From the IMG/VR virus record IMGVR_UViG_3300045911_000062, positions 1 through 64,000 of that record: a stretch of 64,000 nt of DNA; one strand, written 5' to 3'. The DNA comes from a virus. This document shows, one piece after another, positions 53,502 to 61,813 of this stretch. The notes under the pieces were generated by a model, which did not search any database, had not been told where the DNA came from, and was given only the letters and a program-made list of their open reading frames with translations. The first letter of the stretch is position 1, and every line of letters begins with the position of its first letter. Position numbers and translations under genes: made by a program.

Positions 53502-53509
53502 TATTTATT
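53502..53509 (-). promoter_or_regulatory. Late promoter box variant AATAAATA for tail tube
   Basis: Minus-strand variant (within ATAATAAATAC) 36 bases upstream of the tube ATG at 53466; the leader contains AAGGAG. Confidence 0.48.
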
Positions 53510-53549
53510 ATAAATGTACAATAAATCCTAATTTTTTTTAGATAATATC

Positions 53550-53557
53550 AATAAATA
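53550..53557 (+). promoter_or_regulatory. Late promoter box variant AATAAATA
   Basis: Plus-strand variant 23 bases upstream of the ATG at 53580, with CAGGAA in the leader. Confidence 0.4.
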
Positions 53558-53579
53558 TATCAAACAGGAACTATAAAAA

Positions 53580-54308
53580 ATGAAACGATTTATATCTTTT
53601 TTATTAGAAAAAACTAATGCCTATCAAGAAGAAGCAATATTGGTATTGCACAAGATTTACGGCGGTTTAGATACTGCTCATATAGAAAAAAAATCTAACT
53701 TTTGTGAATTAAATATTGGGCAGGTTATAAAAGATAAAAACTATAAAACATTAAATTTGGCATTTCGTTCTGGTCCTGATAATGTGCGGTTAGCCACGAA
53801 AAAAGATGAATTTTATATAGTAGTTGATTTTCCTGATTATAACCATGAAATTACTAGAGCAGAATTATTAAAAAAGATAGAAGATAAAAAAACGGCTATT
53901 AAAATAAAAGATATTATTATACGTTTTTTAACAGAAATAAGAGATGAATTTGATGAAAAAAATAAAGAAACTGCCCATGAAATACTAAATAAAGACGATC
54001 ATGAAGTTGATAAGAGATATGATGAATTAATGAAAGCATATTCTCAAAAATTGAAAGAATATAAATCTGCTATTGAAAACTTGGATAAAATTGCTGATTC
54101 AACTGCTAACATTGCGAAGCAAACATCTATTAATATGGCTAAAGAGACTATAAAAAAAGAATATTTAGGTGATAATTTTAAAAAATTTCTATCTATTTTG
54201 ACAAAATTACCACAGGGTAGATTTATATCTAATCTTGAAAGTGATATGAAGAAAAAGATATTGGCAAGGCTAGAAAATTTTTATGATCATTACACTGAAA
54301 CGAATTAA
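53580..54308 (+). CDS. Hypothetical protein with T4 capsid-targeting-like N-terminus
   Basis: A 242-residue protein. It starts MKRFISFLLE, which resembles the capsid-targeting sequence of T4 internal head proteins (MKTYQEFIAE) and includes an L-x-E site of the type cut by the prohead protease. The rest is a mixed domain (~15-90) followed by a long charged coiled coil (~105-205). It is the only rightward gene between sheath and tube genes and has an AATAAATA box. It may be an injected internal protein; no family is recognised. Confidence 0.55.
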   Translation: MKRFISFLLEKTNAYQEEAILVLHKIYGGLDTAHIEKKSNFCELNIGQVIKDKNYKTLNLAFRSGPDNVRLATKKDEFYIVVDFPDYNHEITRAELLKKIEDKKTAIKIKDIIIRFLTEIRDEFDEKNKETAHEILNKDDHEVDKRYDELMKAYSQKLKEYKSAIENLDKIADSTANIAKQTSINMAKETIKKEYLGDNFKKFLSILTKLPQGRFISNLESDMKKKILARLENFYDHYTETN

Positions 54309-54375
54309 TGTTAATAACTAAAATAATTTAAACGAAAAGAAAAAATAATATTAAAATTATAAATTAAAACATAAT

Positions 54376-55932
54376 TTAGTCATTGACATTATGATTTATC
54401 CATTCCCATTTACTAGAACCATAATCGTAAATATGGTAAAAGCCATCCAAAAATCTTAATTCTTTTTCTGTCATGTTCTTTGGTTCTCCATCTTTCTTTC
54501 TCATACTAAACCTGTGAATTCTTTTAAGTTCATTCGGCTTAAAATACCAATAATTTGGTACAGTTTGTCTAATAAAAGAAAAACCAAGTTTTCCATAAAC
54601 ATTACCATTTGACCATCTTGAATCAGCATATGTTATAACTTTATCTGGATTAAACTGTTTTAAAAAATACTTGAAAATTTTACTAGCGCCTCCAACAACA
54701 GAGACATCAATTCTATTACAAAATCTAGTTATTTCCCATTCTAAATTTTTTCTAGAAATATTCACTTTAGAAAATGACATAGCAGATAATAGTTCTTCTT
54801 TGTAAAATAAACCGTATCTGACCTGTGAATTGCCGTATCCCTGTATATGATTTTCTTCAAAAAATTTTTTAGCAGTTAAAATATCTAATTCTTTTATTAT
54901 ACATTTTCTAGCACCGATTTTTATACTGCTCCCAAATATATTATTCAATTTGGATACAACTATTTGTTTTTTGTTAATCCATTCATCTTCAAAAATACAA
55001 ATTATCTTTATTCCTTCACTTCTAAGTTTTATATATTTTTCAAAATCTTTTATTTTAGATTTATTATTATAAGATAAAACTTCTACAGAATGCCAATACA
55101 AACCATTATATTCTATTCCAAGATTTTTAGATGGAATATATATGTCTATAATGCCATGCACAGTTCTATAGTTTAAAATTGCATCTGAAGATAACTCTTT
55201 AACTAAATTATATACTTCTTTTTGTGCTTTGCTTGTTAAAAAAGTTCTTGGAAAACATACTGGACAAAGTTTTTCGTGAAATTTACAATCATTAAAATAT
55301 TGTTTTGTAAAACTAAACTGTGTTTTACAAATTTTACAACATAACTGTAATTGAGTATTACTTATGTCATTAATAAGTTCTAAATTAGATTTTTGAATTT
55401 TTTCAATAATGCTTATATGACTTTTTTCAATTATTTTTTGCCTATATTTTTTAAATAATTCAGCGAATAATTTTATGTTTTCAAAAGAGTGTTTTTTACC
55501 TCTAAACGATGGTACAGGAGAAATCCCTTTATTAATTTTTGTCTTTTGTGCCTTTTTAAATCTTTCAGCTAATTCTTTTTTGTTGTTTTCTGAATATTTT
55601 TTAATCGAATTGGAAATTTTAGATTTGGTCTCTTCACTTAAACTATTGTATTCTCTACGTTTCAGTTGGCTAGAATTATATTTTTGTTCTCTCAAAATGT
55701 AAGACTGTTTTTGAGCATCTGTCAATTTTATTTTTTTATTTTTGTTCCAAGGAATTTTTTTAGAATTTGTTTTTTTAAAATGTTCTGATTTTTTCTTTCT
55801 ATATTCATCGGTTGATAAACTATTTACCCCAAAAAGTTTTTTATAATCAACAGGAAGAATACCATGCTTCTTTAAATGTGATGGATGAATTACTGATTTA
55901 AATTGTGATTTACATATTTGGCAAGTTATCAT
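54376..55932 (-). CDS. Homing-type endonuclease (second copy, Vsr-like domain)
   Basis: A protein of about 518 residues. A CxxC finger starts it (MITCQICKSQF), a Lys-rich helical region follows, a second Cys cluster lies near residue 205 (CCKICKTQF...CPVCFP), then a Vsr-like nuclease core (IIDIYIPSKNLGIEYNGLYWHS, ICIFEDEW) and a C-terminal region matching the endonuclease at 30127-31719 (VVGGASKIF, SNGNVYGKLG, ending WEW). The start at 55932 is preferred because the upstream part of the frame lies in the sheath terminator. It sits between sheath and tube genes and looks like a mobile insertion. Confidence 0.76.
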   Translation of the reverse strand: MITCQICKSQFKSVIHPSHLKKHGILPVDYKKLFGVNSLSTDEYRKKKSEHFKKTNSKKIPWNKNKKIKLTDAQKQSYILREQKYNSSQLKRREYNSLSEETKSKISNSIKKYSENNKKELAERFKKAQKTKINKGISPVPSFRGKKHSFENIKLFAELFKKYRQKIIEKSHISIIEKIQKSNLELINDISNTQLQLCCKICKTQFSFTKQYFNDCKFHEKLCPVCFPRTFLTSKAQKEVYNLVKELSSDAILNYRTVHGIIDIYIPSKNLGIEYNGLYWHSVEVLSYNNKSKIKDFEKYIKLRSEGIKIICIFEDEWINKKQIVVSKLNNIFGSSIKIGARKCIIKELDILTAKKFFEENHIQGYGNSQVRYGLFYKEELLSAMSFSKVNISRKNLEWEITRFCNRIDVSVVGGASKIFKYFLKQFNPDKVITYADSRWSNGNVYGKLGFSFIRQTVPNYWYFKPNELKRIHRFSMRKKDGEPKNMTEKELRFLDGFYHIYDYGSSKWEWINHNVND

Positions 55933-55949
55933 AGTAAGAATATACAACA

Positions 55950-55982
55950 AAAAAGGCAAGGACACAAGTTCCTTGCCTTTTT
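55950..55982 (-). terminator. Intrinsic terminator after the tail sheath gene
   Basis: A stem of 13 pairs, AAGGCAAGGA with its complement extended by A/T pairs, around a 7-base loop, ending in a T-run on the sheath strand. It lies 21 bases past the sheath stop codon and separates the endonuclease gene from the sheath transcript. Confidence 0.85.
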
Positions 55983-56003
55983 ATAATAGTTTATATTATT
56001 TAT

Positions 56004-58247
56004 TTATCGGTTTGATAGTGAAAAACGAGTTCTACCAGTTCCAATATTAGCTCCAGTACGGACTACCCTTACCTTTACATAAATGAATTCTACAGCCTTC
56101 ACTGGTTTGATAGCGATGTCTACATGAAGCTCATTGTTATCTATAGTTTCTGGCGTATTATTTGTTTCATCAACTAAAACTGCAAAGTCATACAAACCTC
56201 TACGGTCAACCAAAGTGCTCAAAAAACCATCGCATGCTGATTTAACTAAATCCCATGTGATACTATCGTTAGGCTCGAAAAGGAATGAAAATAATCCCTT
56301 CCTTAATTGTCTCTTGATAAACTTACATAGTCTTGAAACATTTATTCTATCAAGAGCAGAAGGAGTACCCTGACCAGTCTTTTGACCCATTACCAAAATT
56401 CCTCGTCCTGGTATATAAGCTAAAGGATTAATATTCTTAGGTGACTCATATAATTCATCTCTTGTTCCAGTATCACAATATTCTTGAACAAAAGTGGTTG
56501 GACCGCCTAAAGTTCCAGATACATATCCAATATCTTGCAAGAACCCGCACTGACCGCGGTTAACACCTGCAGGTGGCCACCAAACATCCCTCTGTTGGTC
56601 ATTATAAGCAAAAACTCGCAATGCCGCAGATGCTGCCGTAGTCATAATATTTCTACCGTCTATATTAGATGATAAACCATGTGGAAAATATGCTGCACCA
56701 TGCCAATTTTCATTTCTATTCTGTCCTGACGTTGCCCATGCTGCAATAGAGCCAGGACCTGTTGCTGGTTTGTCAAAAGGAGTTTCATCTAAAATAAACA
56801 CCTCTTCTAATTGATCCTGCATTAAACGATATAATGCTGAAGCAACTTTATTTCCGTGAAAACCTGGAGCCAAAACTATATTGTATTCTAACCATTCTGA
56901 ACGTGATCCATTATTAGGGTTATTAATAGCTGCAACTATTGCTCTTTCAATTTCATTATATCGTTCTGCATTATTAGAACCCAAAGATGTAAAAAATACG
57001 AATTCTTTTGTATTATCAAAATCTCCAGCGGCTGCTAATAATAATCCTTCTGCTTCATCAGCAGTAAATTCTGTAGGTTCTACAGATCCTGAATTCCATT
57101 GATCGATTAAACCATAAAGGCCAACGTAACCGCCTACTATTTGATTATCACCACCTATAATTGTATCATATGAATCATCATATATGTTTAATGTTGATGG
57201 GCCTTTTCCGTTGATAGGTGCTGCAATCCTATCGAATAAGCTTAAAGATGCGAACAATGGTAATGAACCAGAAATTCCGTCAGATATTACTACGCTAGAA
57301 GTTGGGCCTTCCCATGTACTGGTTATTCTTATAGCGCCTTGAATCAATTCACACGTAGCATAATTATTCAATTGAGAATTTATAGCATCTACTAAATCTC
57401 CAAATGTAATAATATCACTACCGCTAAAAGATAGATTAATTGTTGTTGATTCAGCATTATTGTCATTATTATAATCACCAACTATGTATATACTTGCACG
57501 ATATTCTTCGTCTTCGTCTAGACCTGCAAAATCTCCCAAAGTAATAAATCCGTTATAAGTTTCTGTTAATACATCTTGATATGCTGGTCTAGCTGTTAAA
57601 TTACTTAACAAAAATTCATCACGAAATGATGATGTTCTACCATCATTTACTGGATTTTCATCAGGGAGATCTTTTGCCTCTCTACTAAAGTTGTACATAT
57701 TAAATACATCTTTCAATGCTTCATTTAATAGTACCTTTAAAGTATCGCCATCAACTGATGTTTTATAAAATTGGTCTGCTGGATATAAATTATTAACAGA
57801 ATTATATTCTTGTAACCAATTAGACACTAATTCATTTAAATAATCCGCTGCAATCTGAATTTTACGAGTCCATAATGCTTTGATATCTTGTATATTATCA
57901 TTCAAATTTACATTTGCACGAATTACATACGCTCTATTACCTATTTCTAAGTATTTATTTAATGCATCCAAACCATATTCATTACGAGCATCGCCATGAT
58001 GATTTGCATCTGAAGCTGAACGTAAATATTTTGGAATACCATATAACTGCAATGATTGGCGTAAGCTAGTAACAGTTCTCAGAACATTATGTTCGTATGT
58101 TCCAACAGCAGGCGAAACCCCATCTGGTTGTAGTTTTTCATCTTCTGTTGCAATAAAAATAAGTGGAAAGCTCGCTGCACGACCTGGAATATAAAAAGAC
58201 TCGTCTACGATGGTTACGTCTACGCCTGGGCTAATTAATTGTGCCAT
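56004..58247 (-). CDS. gp18: Tail sheath protein, T4 gp18-like
   Basis: A 747-residue protein (T4 gp18: 659). The start ISPGVDVTIVDESFY is the usual sheath N-terminus. Near the C-terminus, NRGQCGFLQDIGYVSG, NPLAYIPGRGILVMGQKT and RINVSRLCKFIKRQLRKGLFSFLFEPNDSITW are the conserved sheath domain, followed by a typical final strand (VKAVEFIYVKVRVV). The extra length is in the middle, surface-exposed region (~200-420). It is followed by an intrinsic terminator and preceded by an AATAAATA box. It contracts to drive the tube through the envelope. Confidence 0.94.
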   Translation of the reverse strand: MAQLISPGVDVTIVDESFYIPGRAASFPLIFIATEDEKLQPDGVSPAVGTYEHNVLRTVTSLRQSLQLYGIPKYLRSASDANHHGDARNEYGLDALNKYLEIGNRAYVIRANVNLNDNIQDIKALWTRKIQIAADYLNELVSNWLQEYNSVNNLYPADQFYKTSVDGDTLKVLLNEALKDVFNMYNFSREAKDLPDENPVNDGRTSSFRDEFLLSNLTARPAYQDVLTETYNGFITLGDFAGLDEDEEYRASIYIVGDYNNDNNAESTTINLSFSGSDIITFGDLVDAINSQLNNYATCELIQGAIRITSTWEGPTSSVVISDGISGSLPLFASLSLFDRIAAPINGKGPSTLNIYDDSYDTIIGGDNQIVGGYVGLYGLIDQWNSGSVEPTEFTADEAEGLLLAAAGDFDNTKEFVFFTSLGSNNAERYNEIERAIVAAINNPNNGSRSEWLEYNIVLAPGFHGNKVASALYRLMQDQLEEVFILDETPFDKPATGPGSIAAWATSGQNRNENWHGAAYFPHGLSSNIDGRNIMTTAASAALRVFAYNDQQRDVWWPPAGVNRGQCGFLQDIGYVSGTLGGPTTFVQEYCDTGTRDELYESPKNINPLAYIPGRGILVMGQKTGQGTPSALDRINVSRLCKFIKRQLRKGLFSFLFEPNDSITWDLVKSACDGFLSTLVDRRGLYDFAVLVDETNNTPETIDNNELHVDIAIKPVKAVEFIYVKVRVVRTGANIGTGRTRFSLSNR

Positions 58248-58283
58248 CTGTTATCTCCTTAAAATAAAATAAGATGTTACAGA

Positions 58284-58291
58284 TATTTATT
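58284..58291 (-). promoter_or_regulatory. Late promoter box variant AATAAATA for tail sheath
   Basis: Minus-strand variant (within ATAATAAATAT) 37 bases upstream of the sheath ATG at 58247. The leader carries AAGGAGAT. Same variant and similar spacing as for the tail tube. Confidence 0.48.
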
Positions 58292-58314
58292 ATGAATGCA
58301 AAAATATTATTAAA

Positions 58315-59103
58315 TTAATTTGGTGGAATGTCCATATCATCAATATCATATAAAACTTTATATGGAGGATCTGACCTATTTACTTCTCTGACTTTTTCAT
58401 TGACATCTTCTGTATTTTTAATAGCTTCTAATCTTAACTTAACAGCCTTAATAAAATTAGTTTTAATATTTACGGGTGGAACTAAATAAAACCACACCAA
58501 AAAATTTAGATTAGTTACTATTATTCTTTTATCTGACAATTTTGGATAATTTGTATTAAACTCAATAGATTTTAATTGAACTTGAGTTATTCTCACAAAA
58601 TCGTGTATGTCATCGCTAGTTTGAATTTGTAAAGTTGGATCAAATATCATTAAAATTTGTTCTAATATTTGAAAATGTTCATGTTCATTACTAGTGTATA
58701 TGCTAAGTTCCATCATTCCATCATAAGGAACGGGAACCTGCTTATAAATTACTTTTAAATCGTCTGGTAGTGCTCCACCTCTTGGCAGATTAGTAGTACG
58801 CTCTTGAGCACCTATTCCCTTTAATCTTTCTGTTGCTAAATCAATACCAGCCATATTAACTGATATAACTGGTAAACTTAACGGCTTATTTTGCGTATTC
58901 TCTGATATAATTGCATCTACTATTCTACTAGAATTTCCATATCTAACTGGAACTTCTACAAAATCATTAGATGAATCAACATTTGAATTTTTTCCGACTT
59001 TTACTTTTAACCCGGAAAAAATTGCCATAAATTGAATTATATAACGCCTTAACTGTGCGTCATAAAAATAAGTATCCAAGTCTTTTTTAAAGTCATTATT
59101 CAT
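58315..59103 (-). CDS. gp15: Tail sheath stabiliser/completion protein, T4 gp15-like
   Basis: A 262-residue protein (T4 gp15: 272). The start YFYDAQLRRYIIQFMAIFSGLKVKVG...VEVPVRYGN parallels gp15 (YFYNSSFRRYATLMGDLFSNIQIKR...IRVPITY), and the later region PVPYDGMMELSIYTSNEHEHFQILEQILMIFDPTLQIQT fits the same family. gp15 caps the tail and joins it to the head. It is located directly upstream of the sheath gene and has an exact late box. Confidence 0.82.
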   Translation of the reverse strand: MNNDFKKDLDTYFYDAQLRRYIIQFMAIFSGLKVKVGKNSNVDSSNDFVEVPVRYGNSSRIVDAIISENTQNKPLSLPVISVNMAGIDLATERLKGIGAQERTTNLPRGGALPDDLKVIYKQVPVPYDGMMELSIYTSNEHEHFQILEQILMIFDPTLQIQTSDDIHDFVRITQVQLKSIEFNTNYPKLSDKRIIVTNLNFLVWFYLVPPVNIKTNFIKAVKLRLEAIKNTEDVNEKVREVNRSDPPYKVLYDIDDMDIPPN

Positions 59104-59116
59104 TATTTTAAAATTA

Positions 59117-59374
59117 TTATTTAGTTATTGTATTATTTATAATTATACCAAGCAAAATAGTCTCATTCCATACATGAGTAGAAATTGTTGCATAAAATTC
59201 TATATTAGATCTAATTATATGTTCAATATAATTAGCATAATCACCATCGTCTACTGAATCAGAATTGCTCAAGGATTTATTGACATATTGATTATCAGTT
59301 AAATCAAACCAAGAGATAGCATTCAATGCTTCCGGCAAACTACCACTTTCTGATAGTATAACACATAGTGTAAT
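59117..59374 (-). pseudogene. Detached C-terminal domain of the PSIT-repeat fibre
   Basis: An open frame of 85 codons that continues, in the same frame and without any gap, from the TGA that ends the fibre protein at 59375. It reads ITLCVILSESGSLPEAL...NEYY-like polar sequence ending NNTITK. It has no in-frame ATG; only a TTG at 59338 could start it. It is best read as the former fibre tip or C-terminal domain, now cut off by a single base change in the last repeat. Confidence 0.6.
59134..59141 (-). promoter_or_regulatory. Late promoter box TATAAATA
   Basis: Exact consensus on the minus strand, 31 bases upstream of the ATG of the sheath-stabiliser gene (59103). Confidence 0.62.
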
Positions 59375-59553
59375 TCATGGTGTAATTGATGGTGTAATAG
59401 ATGGTGTAATTGATGGTGTAATAGATGGTGTAATAGATGGTGTAATAGATGGTGTAATAGATGGTGTAATAGATGGTGTAATAGATGGTGTAATAGATGG
59501 TGTAATAGATGGTGTAATAGATGGTGTAATAGATGGTGTAATAGATGGAGTAT
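59371..59553 (-). repeat. 12-bp tandem array encoding PSIT (about 15 units)
   Basis: Coding array of the 12-base unit TACACCATCTAT (or with TCA for Ser) giving Pro-Ser-Ile-Thr repeats at the C-terminus of the 155-residue fibre protein. Units are nearly identical at DNA level; the last unit carries TGA in place of TCA. Confidence 0.9.
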
Positions 59554-59842
59554 TACTGACTATTACAAATTGTTTTGAATTTTCAATAAAATATATGTTA
59601 AGAAGTCCAATAACATTATTTGAAAAATTAAAATTTATATATGTATCATTATATGTTATATTGTTAGGATATATTTGTTGGCCATTTATATCTAAAATAT
59701 TAAAATAAAAATTTGTTCCGTAATTTCTTACTGATACAGAATTACCATTAAACTTTATAGATCGCCATTTATCATTATCTGGTGCCTGACCAGAATGTAA
59801 TATTATATTTCCAGTTAGTATATCTAAAAAACAATTTGACAT
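59375..59842 (-). CDS. Short fibre protein: H-N-L-like module plus PSIT repeat tail
   Basis: A 155-residue protein. Residues ~15-90 form a beta module (DKWRSIKFNGNSVSVRNYG...NNITYNDTYINFNFSNNVIGLLNIYFI) related to those of the proteins at 24589, 26652 and 27451. From ~97 to the end it is an uninterrupted run of PSIT repeats, and the stop falls inside the last repeat. A fibre that ends in its own linker is odd; the frame continues beyond the TGA for 85 codons. It follows the large repeat fibre gene and has a CATAAATA late box. Confidence 0.7.
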   Translation of the reverse strand: MSNCFLDILTGNIILHSGQAPDNDKWRSIKFNGNSVSVRNYGTNFYFNILDINGQQIYPNNITYNDTYINFNFSNNVIGLLNIYFIENSKQFVIVSNTPSITPSITPSITPSITPSITPSITPSITPSITPSITPSITPSITPSITPSITPSITP

Positions 59843-59865
59843 TCAATTTAATTTTTTTATTTACT

Positions 59866-59873
59866 TATTTATG
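59866..59873 (-). promoter_or_regulatory. Late promoter box CATAAATA
   Basis: Minus-strand box in the 85-base gap between two fibre genes, 24 bases upstream of the ATG at 59842. Confidence 0.58.
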
Positions 59874-59927
59874 CTATTGAAAATTCTTTTTAATTCATGC
59901 TTATTACTATAAATATTATTTTTATAA

Positions 59928-61784
59928 TCAAAATGATGATGGTGTTGGCGTTACATCTGGTGTAATTGTTGGGGTTGGTGTCGGTGTCAATGTAATATTT
60001 GGATCAATATCAATAGAGTTCAATTCACCAAATGCAATTGTTTGAATATCTTCATTAGATGGATCTATAAAATCGACTAAAGAAAAAGAAGAAATAGTAT
60101 TACCATCAAATTCAAATGCATAACCGTTTGAATTTAATGGGAAATAAATTCTATGACGACCTGAACGCCCGGAAACATGCATAGAAGATGCATATGATCC
60201 CATATCATATAGTGGATTAAAAAGTTCATTTCCTAAATGATCAGTCATAATAAATCCACTTGAATAAATTTGAAGGTTATAATCTGATGTGTCAACTAAA
60301 TATGTCACATAGCCTGTAATGGTATCCATTTTAACATCTAATAAATTTGAAATTGTATAAGAGTTATTTAATGATATGGTTCCAAAACTATCTACAGAAA
60401 AATAATTTCCAATATGATCTACACCTGTGTATACATATGCAAAAACAGTGTTATTATAATATTGAATATATTCTATTTCATCATCAAAAGTATATGTATC
60501 AACTAAAGTAAATGTATTTGTTATATTATCAAACGTGTATGTATGAAAACTATAATTTTCACATATTACATAATAATCTCCAACTTTACCTATATTTCTA
60601 CAATGCATATTTGTATTAGAAATTAAATTTAAATGATTATTTGTTATAGTAAATATTAACAAACCTGGAGGTGTTAAATTCTCTGGCGGTATTCCTTCCG
60701 TAAAACCCTGTCCCGCTGGCACGAATAGATATTCAGTTCCATCAATATAAGTAAATAAAACATCCCTAGTAAAAAGAAAACAAGAACCATTCCATGGATA
60801 TGGTTCTACTATTGCATCATAATATGAAGTTATAAACAATGAAGAACCATATCTAACCAACATTAAAATTGAATCATACCTGACCAAAACTGCATGATTA
60901 TTATGAATGGCGGATAGTATTGTATAAGTTTCAGTGTTAAAAACTAAATCTGGAAAATCATAATTATATGCAATTATATTTAAATCTGACATATCATACG
61001 ACACATATGAAGATGCATCGACGTTTGATTGTAACATAAATTCTTCTTCAACAACAAGTATTGGCGTATTTGATGGTGTAATAGATGGTGTAATAGATGG
61101 TGTAATAGATGGTGTAATAGATGGTGTAATAGATGGTGTAATAGATGGTGTAATTGATGGTGTAATTGATGGTGTAATTGATGGTGTAATTGATGGTGTA
61201 ATTGATGGTGTAATTGATGGTGTAATTGATGGTGTAATTGATGGTGTAATTGATGGTGTAATTGATGGTGTAATTGATGGTGTAATAGATGGTGTAATAG
61301 ATGGTGTAATTGATGGTGTAATTGATGGTGTAATTGATGGTGTAATTGATGGTGTAATAGATGGTGCTACATATTCTATATTAATGTAATCTTTTATGTC
61401 TACAAAAATTAAATTGGCATCCATAACAAAACCAACTTTTTGCATTATCCCTTTATTTGGTACAACAGTAGTTAATTCTCCGCTTTTACCTAAAAAAAGT
61501 GGAGTCATTGGGGGTGCAGAAAATATATTTTCACCAAAATCTATAACGCCAAATCTAATATATTTAATAAGTTCTTGTGGAGAAGAATTTTGTATTGCTA
61601 CTCCATGACATTCTAAAAAATTTGCTGTTGATGCCAATTTTACTAAATTATCACCATACGATACATTTACACAATAAAATTTTGGTATATATTCTATTGC
61701 AGACCCTTCGAGATGTTGACATTCAAATTTAGTGCTACGTAGATAATTATCTATAATTGATATTTTTTTATCTGGGTCAATCAT
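59928..61784 (-). CDS. Large fibre protein: head module, long PSIT linker, propeller-like domain
   Basis: A protein of about 618 residues. Residues ~1-140 are a beta-rich module whose end (KVGFVMDANLIFVDIKDYI) matches the proteins at 791 and 25632. Residues ~142-242 are about 25 PSIT repeats. Residues ~250-595 contain many short strands (VLVRYDSILMLVRYG, YYVICENYSFHTY, NTVFAYVYTG) of propeller type. The protein ends in a second Thr-Pro linker (TPTPTPTITPDVTPTPSSF) with no domain after it. The TTG at 61796 is an alternative start; the ATG at 61784 fits the late box and GGA better. Probably a receptor-binding fibre. Confidence 0.7.
   Translation of the reverse strand: MIDPDKKISIIDNYLRSTKFECQHLEGSAIEYIPKFYCVNVSYGDNLVKLASTANFLECHGVAIQNSSPQELIKYIRFGVIDFGENIFSAPPMTPLFLGKSGELTTVVPNKGIMQKVGFVMDANLIFVDIKDYINIEYVAPSITPSITPSITPSITPSITPSITPSITPSITPSITPSITPSITPSITPSITPSITPSITPSITPSITPSITPSITPSITPSITPSITPSITPSITPSNTPILVVEEEFMLQSNVDASSYVSYDMSDLNIIAYNYDFPDLVFNTETYTILSAIHNNHAVLVRYDSILMLVRYGSSLFITSYYDAIVEPYPWNGSCFLFTRDVLFTYIDGTEYLFVPAGQGFTEGIPPENLTPPGLLIFTITNNHLNLISNTNMHCRNIGKVGDYYVICENYSFHTYTFDNITNTFTLVDTYTFDDEIEYIQYYNNTVFAYVYTGVDHIGNYFSVDSFGTISLNNSYTISNLLDVKMDTITGYVTYLVDTSDYNLQIYSSGFIMTDHLGNELFNPLYDMGSYASSMHVSGRSGRHRIYFPLNSNGYAFEFDGNTISSFSLVDFIDPSNEDIQTIAFGELNSIDIDPNITLTPTPTPTITPDVTPTPSSF
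61072..61369 (-). repeat. 12-bp tandem array encoding PSIT (about 25 units)
   Basis: Same unit as the array at 59371-59553, inside the large fibre gene. The Ser codon alternates between TCT and TCA in blocks of several units rather than randomly, which shows block duplications. Confidence 0.9.
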
Positions 61785-61805
61785 TTGAAAATCCAAAGAT
61801 GTTAG

Positions 61806-61813
61806 TATTTATG
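61806..61813 (-). promoter_or_regulatory. Late promoter box CATAAATA
   Basis: Minus-strand box overlapping the stop region of the upstream structural gene; 22 bases upstream of the preferred ATG at 61784 of the large fibre gene. Confidence 0.55.

Noticed and set aside
2046-59842. Global recoding of TGA as a sense codon
   Set aside because: Two frames are interrupted by TGA, but TGA is the natural end of many intact genes (for example at 1747, 6125, 8175, 24560, 30127) and forms ATGA overlaps, so it is a normal stop here.
59371-61369. CRISPR-like array
   Set aside because: The 12-bp repeats have no unique spacers and are in-frame coding for Pro-Ser-Ile-Thr inside fibre genes.
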